Below are positions 56,354 through 64,000 of a stretch of DNA of 64,000 bases, piece by piece; position 1 is the first letter of the stretch; every line of letters begins with the position of its first letter. Source of the stretch: Hypholoma sublateritium FD-334 SS-4 (Eukaryota > Basidiomycota > Agaricomycetes > Agaricales > Strophariaceae); the NCBI GenBank assembly GCA_000827495.1, contig KN817607.1, positions 57,247 through 121,246 of the forward strand. The letters run 5' to 3'. The position numbers were made by a program, and so were the translations under genes. Below the pieces are notes generated by a model, which saw only the letters and a program-made list of their open reading frames with translations, had not been told where the DNA came from and searched no databases.

Positions 56354-57403
56354 TGTCGGAGGTAGTTATTGGTTGAACACAGCTAGAAGCGAATCCGTGG
56401 ATGCACGCAGTATAATCTGCTCGCGAGATGAGTGTCTTCAGTACTTTCTTACTTGTACTAAGTTTGTACTAAGTAGGAATTCAGCGTGACTGTTACCCTC
56501 GTGCTATGTCTTGCGGACTGCTCTATGCGAGCTGGACTTTAAAAGAGATGGACGGTCAGCACACTTTACGTAGTGACGAGGAGGACTATGATCACTTCCA
56601 TGTCGATCGCCCATTGCGGTCAAGTAGGGCCGATTGGTTCGACTGTGTCAAATTTCTCCCAAAAGACGCGGGATAGTGTTCGATGGATAGAAGACAATAG
56701 TCACACTAAGAAATCATGAAATGCCAATTATCAATTTTTACCAGGAAATACATACCTATACATCAACGAGATTCCACTTGGACGCGGCGTATTGGATCAC
56801 ATGTATATGCACGTTGTAAACGTTTAGGAGGAACAGAACTGTTGTTATTTCTACTTTACGGACACTTTACTGGACGTTTACCCGTTTACCTACTTTCATT
56901 CTATCAACTCACATGATTGTTTTACGTAACGCTCCCTTCCGTACTCTACCGAAATCCTTCGTTTACGGCTTTCCTCAGTTCGTCTAACACGTCGATACTG
57001 AGGTGAGCCTATATACCACTCTCGTTACTATATTCTTTACTCACAGTACCTGTAGCTATTCTATTTGTTCTCAGGTACTTAACAATACATCCAGTTCGTC
57101 TAACACGTCGATACTGAGCTATTCTATTTGTTCTCAGTTCGTGCACCTCTCGGAATATCACTACTTCAACAAGAACTTATGAAATCACCAAGTTTCTGAA
57201 AAACTTCCTGGGCGGTCCGCCGATTTGTAGGGTTCACAACCATTAGCGGATGCGTAGTCGGACGTTTATAAAAATACCTGTGGGAAGATTCTGCCGCCCA
57301 TCAAATTTAATAGGTTCATCACACGGCTGGGTTCAAATTCGACTAAAGCTTAACTCACTCACTGTAGCCGCACGCACACACTTGCGGCATATAATCATAT
57401 ACC
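56354..57403. other. Intergenic between kinase-like genes, with a small duplication
   Basis: ttcgtctaacacgtcgatac occurs at about 56980 and again at 57094, each beside ctattctatttgttctcag, an apparent 110-bp local duplication. From 57260 the 5' flank of paralogue II begins (tataaaaatacctgtgggaa), identical to that before paralogue III. Confidence 0.6.
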
Positions 57404-58796
57404 ATGGGCATATCAAGAACTTTGAAGGACGTTATACTGGCGCTAAGTCGCTCATCGCTCTCTTTCTTTGGACGTCTTAACTTTCTTTTGACACGGTGTT
57501 TTCGATTTCCTGCGCGACGCGAGGCAAGTGCTTGTCTCGAGTCTGAGATACGACTGCCTATACATAACTATCCTGGCCCATCTAGCTTCCCCTGTGCCTT
57601 TCTAAGTGGAGGCAACTTGGCCATGACGATAACTCTCCGTCCTACACCGAACATTGGAGCAAATTAGATTGCTTTTTCGCGCATCATGGATTCACTCTGT
57701 GGAACCGCGGTAGCTCGGATCCGTACAACCAATATATCACAGGACTTCCCGCACCAAGCAACTATCTTTTCCTTGCAATCAACCATCCTGATTATACTCA
57801 GCGCCTGAGTGATTTTCCNATTACCAACGGCCTGCTGCATGTCGCTCGGAAGAATAAGCGCCATTACATCNTCCGCGTTCTCAGTGCGGGTGGAGAAGGC
57901 CTCGACATTCTAAACATCATGCGCCTTCTGACTACATCTCCAGATAATTTGCTCAGTAACAACCACATACTCCCGATGGAGGAGATCGTCTACCAGGATA
58001 TTGTTTTTGGTGTCTTCCCGGTGCTAGGAGATAGTGTTCGGTATGCAATGATGCCAACCATGCAACAAAGCTCTGTCGAAGACATCGTATTGATGATCAT
58101 GCAAGCTCTTGAAGTGCGGCGATTCTATTCCTTCCGCACATTCGTTCTCTGACTGTCTTTATGACACAGGCAGTCATGTATATTCACAGTAAAAATGTCG
58201 CACATCGGGTAGCTAGTGCCTTTACGTTAGGATTTCAAGTGACTCATTTGTTTTTAGGACCTTTTTATGGATAATTTTCTGGTGGAGTGGTCCCCGGAGT
58301 CAATGCTAGGCCGGAACTGGACGCGCCCGCGCGTCTATCTCGTCGACTTCGAGACCGCGGTTCATTTCCCCGATGATGTTGATCCGTCCAACAGACTGGT
58401 CTCTGGCCTTCCCTTTCCAGACGACATATACAAGCGAGAGCGTGCCCCGGAGCTCCTGGTCTCTGAATCCCATATGTACTGTCCGTTCCGCTTGGACATG
58501 TGGCAATTCGGATTTCACCTGATGCAAATGTTCGCGGTAAGCCAGAATATTGTGCCGGTTTACTGTTAAATACAGCAATTAACTTTAATCCTTCATTCCA
58601 GAAAACAGGGATTGTGGAGATTGATACAATGTGGCCGCCACTCAGGTCTGAGAACCCTGCTGACCGACCAACTGCCCATGATGTCTTCCAAAAACTGGGT
58701 GATTTTATTGCTGAAGTTCCTCCACGAACGCTACATAGAGCGTATACCTGTGATCCAATAGTGTCGGATACACTTATTGGATATGCAGAGAATTAG
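57404..58796 (+). CDS. Divergent protein-kinase-like protein, paralogue II
   Basis: 386 aa, five exons with the same lengths as paralogue I except the last (57404-57523, 57586-58113, 58170-58208, 58258-58536, 58602-58796). It keeps the GC-AG first intron. Motifs: VAHRDLFMDNF, LVDFETAVHF (DFE), RAPELLV, DMWQFGFHLMQMF, and the intact end HDVFQKLGDFIAEVPP with PIVSDTLIGYAEN. Two single N (57819, 57871) fall in exon 2. It is the best template of the three copies. The same catalytic substitutions as in paralogue I (Phe for Lys in the catalytic loop, DFE) argue that they are a family trait, not decay. Confidence 0.84.
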
Positions 58797-59332
58797 TATT
58801 GTTTGCTGTTGTGCGCGCAAATCAGAACTTGCTGATCCTCAGATACATACATGCTGCGTAGTTTTCTTGTGAGATGAGTGTCTTTTCTAACTTCAAGGTA
58901 CTTTCTTACGTCTATTATGGCTCGAGCATGGCTTTAATTCTCCGAGTCGTCAATCCTTCAGATTTTCTTCTTATAAATACACATTGACAGAATGGACTAC
59001 AGACGTCTACCAAATGTCCGACACAGAAGGCTTCTGCGCAACGGCATAACTATTTGGTGCGTGCAGACAACCCAGCTGCTCGTCGACCGGTGGTCCACGG
59101 ACAGTGACGGAGACCGGTCGCGCGAAAGTCACCTCCTCGCGAAAGTGCTCGACCTCGTTGACGTTCCTGTCCAGCTCATGCAGAGGTTGGTTTAATGGTA
59201 TTTATAGTCACGATGCAATTTACAAAACTACATCAACAGCCCAGGTATGTGTTATGTATGTTATTAGTGATCACCTCCTGCACCAGGCAGTTAGTAAAAA
59301 TCATCATGACGTCCATCGTGGCAAACGGGGCC
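58797..59332. other. Intergenic, convergent 3' flanks
   Basis: A 68-codon plus frame at 58992-59195 (DRSRESHLLAKVLDLVDVPV) is open, but no family, splice partner or promoter supports it. Confidence 0.4.
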
Positions 59333-60072
59333 TCAGACGTTGTTGCTGGCGTCGCGTCCGCCGCGCGGCGTGCCCATAGCCTGGCCGGGTGCGGTGAACG
59401 GGTAATGCGGTTGCTGGTAGGTCGTCGCCATCGGGCCGCCGACCTGGATGACGGTCTGCGGGACGACGACGGCGGGGTGCTTCTCGTGCTCCTCGTCGTC
59501 GAGCTGATCAACGTAACGCTCGACGATAAAGTACGCGTCTGCAGATAAAAAGATTGTCAGCATACTACAAGCACAAACAGGAAAGGGAGGGACGCACAGA
59601 GCTGGACGAGCCATGTGACGACGTAGATCGCGACAGCGACGCCCTTCATAACGTTGACGGTCGTGCGGCATGCGTCGGTGGTCGCGTCGGGCGCTCCGCC
59701 AGCCATGCAGTTCGCGATCGCCTGCTGAGGGTCCTGCTTAAAGAGGCTCACGAGCGCGTAGATGCCCGCGGCGACACTCAGCCCGAGGTGGATCGCGAGC
59801 GCGATGGCAAAGCCGGACACCATGCGGCGGTTCTTGATGAGGCAGCCGAAGAACCCGAAGACAGCGAGCGCCGCGAGGAAGGTGAACATGACGGACTGGA
59901 TCCAGACCGCGACCAGGTCGTCGTGCGCGAGCGGCGCGGTGTCTATGTGGTGGTCAGGTGGATGCAGTATGGCCTTCGAAGCGCAGAACGTACTCTGGCG
60001 CGCAATTTGAATGTACCCGTACGCAGCAACGAACCCACCACCGAGCATCGCCACTAGAGAGAGGACCTGCAT
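59333..60072 (-). CDS. Four-TM membrane protein, tetraspan type
   Basis: 226 aa, two exons (60072-59598 and 59538-59333) joined in frame by a gtgcgt..gcag intron of 59 nt. Four membrane segments: about 3-20 (VLSLVAMLGGGFVAAYGY), 52-75 (VWIQSVMFTFLAALAVFGFF), 84-108 (VSGFAIALAIHLGLSVAAGI) and 141-160 (GVAVAIYVVTWLVQLYAYF). A loop with two Cys (ANCMAGG, DACRTTV) lies between helices three and four, which fits a disulphide-stabilised outer loop as in tetraspan proteins. The C-terminal tail is acidic (QLDDEEHEKHP), then Pro/Gln/Tyr-rich. The exact family is not recognised; it is unrelated in sequence to the MARVEL-like gene at 9-10 kb. Confidence 0.78.
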
Positions 60073-63000
60073 GGGTGAGCTGGCGTCAGCACCTCCTATT
60101 TATCCGCTCAAAAACAATACACACGAAGACACCGAAGCGGACGGGGAGGCAGCAACAAAACTTGCGGGAGTGGACCATATTTGCTCAACAAATAGACGGA
60201 GGATGATTAGTTAAGGTGGGGAATGGACCAGCACTCGGGTGGGTTGTAGACGGGGTCGGGCGCAGCCACGATGGTGTGTCGCTGTGGGGGCTACCCTCCT
60301 TATGTACCCAGCCTGAGTGATCCCATCACATCAAACTTTGATGTTATATCAATGACACTGCCCGCTTGTTGCAATAAATAAGTGCACGCCGCGTTTCAAC
60401 TTGTGGTGCACTCCGCTTTGCCTGGCCCGGGTTTCCATGGGTTTCCACTGCGCTAGACGACGTGGCCACTAGTCGATGCATGCGTATCTATGTATATTGA
60501 ATTCTGGTGAGCGACTCGGAGCTCCTTTAGACGCCTGTGGCAGAGGCCCGGCTGATCCAGTGGGGCACTGCACTGAGCACTCGGACTTTTCCATTGTGGG
60601 CTGGAATCTATCCGAATCAGCGGCCGTCGATAGCCGTCGACCACTCGCCATTCATAGTTCGATGCAGGTTGCGTTGCCTCCTCTGTGTGGCGCATCCATT
60701 CTGTGTCTGTTGTATCCTCCAACCGTATCGAATACCAGTGTTGATCTCATCAGCCGACATTGTAGTTCTGCTACCGGGGAGTACTACCACCGAGCGCTGG
60801 GCGCCAATGGATAAATTAACTTCCCGCTAATAGTTCCGAGCAGAAGAATACTCTGGCAGACCTAGAGCTTGAACTTCATGATCCTTTGTCTGGCTTACGT
60901 CGCTCAGTTTGTGGCCCACACTTTGCTTACAGTCTTCCTCTGGTGGGTGCGATGCCTATGATTTACTGTGCAGGCACGCAGCGACAGCCCGCATTCGGAT
61001 CGCCCAATGCGCATTGGCAGCAACTTAGCAAGCGGCCATCTCATGCAACGTCGCCACTAACCTCAGAGCTGCAGCCCGGGCAAATACGCCCTCACCGATT
61101 CTCTCACCATTTAAGTGAACTACGAGTCGCGCTGGATACCCACCAATCAACAGACCTGCGCAGCGCGGCGGGGGTCTACAAAGCGCTGCAGCCACTATAC
61201 TCTTTGTGCGTCGGGGAAACAATTCCCGTGCGCGTGTGCCTCCTGCTAATGAGTACGCCGCGCCGACGGTAGATAGTGAGTAATACCCTGTCCTCGAGTA
61301 CATGCCCACGAAAGACGCTGGCGGCTGACGACCACAGGCACAGGGTGAGCGCAGCCTCTGCCATACGCGACGACTGCAGCGCTCGTCGACTTCGGGCGCG
61401 GTGCGTCTGCATTGGTCCCGCACGGCGCGCTGATTATGATCAACGTACACCAGGAGAGGTCGACTTCCGCGCACCCTAGTCTGTATTGTCCTTTTTGACA
61501 ACGTGATTATAACAATATTACAGACATGCAAGTCGCTCCGTCATCTGGCCTTAACAATAACATTGTGTAACCTTCGAACTATACGTATACGTTACCGTGT
61601 GGTGGCGTCGTGCTCAAAAACTCATTCAAAGTGATGATACCCAAGATTTCTTTTATTTTTTATTCTCTGCGATTAATGGGCAAGCGGTCCCATTGATTAG
61701 ATAAACGGTCGTTGAAGGTATTCCATTCATACGTGGACACTAAACAGGCGGAGCCTGAGTGATTGCAGCCCCTCTAGTATTATCATTATTCAAAAGATGT
61801 GTATTCGTCAAATTAACGTCAAAAATTGGCAGAAGATGTGAACTTACGCTGCAGCTAGAGTACACGCATCTCTAGGTATCAACCTCTGAATATCCCCGGC
61901 ATATGCTATGGTGAAACGCGGCTAGTTACAATCATATAGTACATTGAACTTCGAGCTTGTTGCAGGAGAGGAAACCGACTACTCACTCCACTGATGGTTT
62001 CGACCTCGTTTTGGACGATGCCGGTGTAGGAAACATTGTTAATGGTATGCGTAAGGCGCGTTTCCTATAGAGATAAAACGTCAGAGTAGAAAAAGTTAAA
62101 TGCCAGCCAATCATTTACGGTATAAACAACGTTAAACTTGTTAACCCCTGGCAGTTGAGGGAGTGGGTTTAAGGACATTGCTGCTGGAGAGTTTGATATT
62201 CACTTTGTCGGCGGAGGCGTGGACTGTATCAAAGTGTCGACATATACAGCTACTATATATTCGAAATTCCAATCACAATGGTCGCGATTTCAGATAAATC
62301 GAGATTTCGTGCAACTGCAGGGCACCACTGACGTATATCCAAAACAGGAAAATTTACCTGTTTGTACTTCGGCTTCTATCATAGCACGAGGACGCCCGCT
62401 TCAAGGACTCTCGGGAAATGATGTGATGCTACTGGGAGCAACTGGTGATGTTTACCAAGTAGTATAACAGCATTTGAACTAACCGGCGCAGTCTCCAGAT
62501 TTTATTGATATTAAAGATTATCCGTACCAAGCCGCACCAGGAATATCTATCCCACAAGCGGTGCGTGTCGTAATCTTTATGGGTCCTCGATTTTGCCGTT
62601 TCCGAGAAGATGGCAAATGCGGTTAGATGTACCTGTGAGGACCTTGAGATCCGCCACCAAGTCTGATGCTCATTATGTAGGCCGGATATCCTGTTTGTAA
62701 CTTCCACAGCCTAATACCTATCGGGGATGTCCGTGCGCAATCGGCCGGTACACCTTGGGTACATACACCCTGCGCGGCATTCTTGCAGCTTTTGCATTCG
62801 ATATGAGGACAATGAAGAGGATTCTGAACCGAACTTCAAACATTTCAGTTCAGAGAGTAAGTACTAAAATGATATATTCGGACATTCATTGTCACTTCTT
62901 TCTTTCTGAGCGCGGTCGCTAATCTACACCGCTCAGCACCGCGAGCACAAATCGGAAACGGATCCACAAGTATTCACAGACTCGGACGAGACTCGGATGA

Positions 63001-63580
63001 GATTGACAGCCATCTTACGGCATTCCATTGAGATCGTTATTTCATGTCTATGTGCTATGTACTAGTTATACAATGACTGTTGCCATACTATAAGGTCAGC
63101 TTGGACACCTGGGACGCGCTTGAGCATCTCGCCGCATTCTCGATACACATGAGGTTATGTATATGGAGGGCAGACAATCTCGATAAAGCATGACAAGCCG
63201 GTACTATAGCTATTTTCCCTATAAGGGGATATCGGTGCAACAACACTCACACAGTACTTACGCTACTGCCGCACATAAAATGATTCGCTGAAAGGCATCG
63301 CCAACTCTGATCTGTCGGCCTCTGAAGTAATACAGTCCAAGATTTCTCAGGATACTTTTCGGACGAAGTCACGAAGGGGAAGATAGAGAACAAAGCGATG
63401 CGTGTCACTGTACACAGTGTACAGGGCGTTTATAAAAATACCTGTGGGAAGATTCTGCCACATCAAATTTATCAGGTTCAAGCACGGTTCAAGTTCGACT
63501 TCAGCTTAACTCACAACCACTTTAAGCTACCTCACATCAGTAACCGCACGCACACACTTGCGGATTACAGCCATCATACC
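60073..63580. other. Gene-poor region before kinase-like gene III
   Basis: No coding model is supported on either strand. 61580-61700 resembles the flank of kinase-like gene I at 54.65-54.75 kb. From about 63430 the 5' flank of paralogue III (tataaaaatacctgtgggaa) matches that of paralogue II, with small indels. Open frames at 60.5-61.5 kb lack domains. Confidence 0.5.
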
Positions 63581-64000
63581 ATGGGCATATCAAGAACTCT
63601 GAAGGACATTATACTCGCGCTTAGTGGCTCATCGCTCACCATCTTCGAACGTCTTAATTTTCTTTTGACACGGTGTTTTCGATTTCCTGCGCGACGTGAG
63701 GCAAGTTCTTCTCTCGAATCTGAAATCCGACTGCCTATACGTAACCAGCCTCATCCATCTAGCTCCCCCTGTGCCTTTCTAAGTGGAGGCAGCTTGGCCA
63801 TGATAAAAATTCTCCGTCCTACACCGAACATTGGAGCAAACTAGATTGCTTTTTCGCGCATCATGGATTTGCCCTGTGGAACCGCGGTAGCTGGGATCCG
63901 TACAACCAATATATCACAGGACTTCCCGCACCAAGCAACTATCTTTTCCTTGCAATCAACCATCCTGATTATACTCAGCGCCTGAGTGATTTTCCNATTA
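63581..64000 (+). CDS. Divergent protein-kinase-like protein, paralogue III (partial, window edge)
   Basis: Exon 1 (63581-63700, MGISRTLKDIILALSGSSL) and the start of exon 2 from 63773 are present; the gene runs past the window. The GC-AG intron 1 (gcaagt..ctag) is kept. The visible sequence is almost identical to paralogue II, including an N in the same place (63996 against 57819). Kinase motifs are not yet reached. Confidence 0.8.

Noticed and set aside
58992..59195. 68-codon plus frame between kinase-like gene II and the tetraspan gene
   Set aside because: No domain, paralogue, promoter or splice partner.
1..64000. CRISPR arrays, bacterial operons, rRNA or tRNA genes
   Set aside because: No regularly spaced direct repeats, no ribosome-binding sites, and no tRNA-like T-arm (ggttcga-type) context with a matching cloverleaf was found by eye; a tRNA scan would be needed to exclude a divergent one.

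Overview
This window is nuclear DNA of a basidiomycete fungus, most likely a polypore-type Agaricomycete. Genes carry many short introns of about 45-65 nt with GT..AG (and several GC..AG) borders. Core proteins are clearly fungal: eIF3 subunit L, a P5A-type ATPase, ribosomal protein eL38 and a site-2 protease. Accessory families are those expanded in mushroom-forming fungi: caspase-like, DUF2235, seven-TM and protein-kinase-like proteins. Gene models were built by reading exons and joining them where frame, splice motif and paralogue agreed. There is one sized gap of 87 N.

Layout. (1) 0-4 kb: a caspase-like gene and an 11-exon DUF2235 gene, both on the minus strand. (2) 4-11 kb: low-gene DNA with a degenerate minisatellite, a GC-rich dispersed repeat, a broken seven-TM fragment and an intact seven-exon four-TM (MARVEL-like) gene. 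(3) 11-44 kb: a lineage-specific accessory block. It holds seven paralogues of a secreted, Ala/His-rich protein sharing a TATA/promoter block and one intron position. It also holds relatives of a seven-TM family (two intact, one split by transposons, one deleted fragment; a further fragment lies at 7 kb). In several places the secreted gene's 3' flank runs tail-to-tail into the 3' end of a seven-TM gene, which suggests a co-duplicated two-gene module. Mobile DNA is frequent: two non-autonomous elements with 437-439 bp inverted repeats and 6-bp target duplications inside one seven-TM gene, and a hAT-like element with an 8-bp duplication. (4) 44-54.6 kb: a compact conserved block of eIF3l and the P5A ATPase (minus), then eL38 and the site-2 protease (plus). 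(5) 54.9-64 kb: three paralogues of a divergent kinase-like gene, the last cut by the window edge, around a four-TM membrane-protein gene.

The most notable points are the repeated secreted/seven-TM convergent module, the undescribed-looking long-inverted-repeat element family, a seven-TM gene otherwise intact but split by both insertions, and an unusual concentration of GC-AG introns. Functions of the secreted, seven-TM and kinase-like families are not known from sequence; a ligand/receptor relation is only inference from arrangement.
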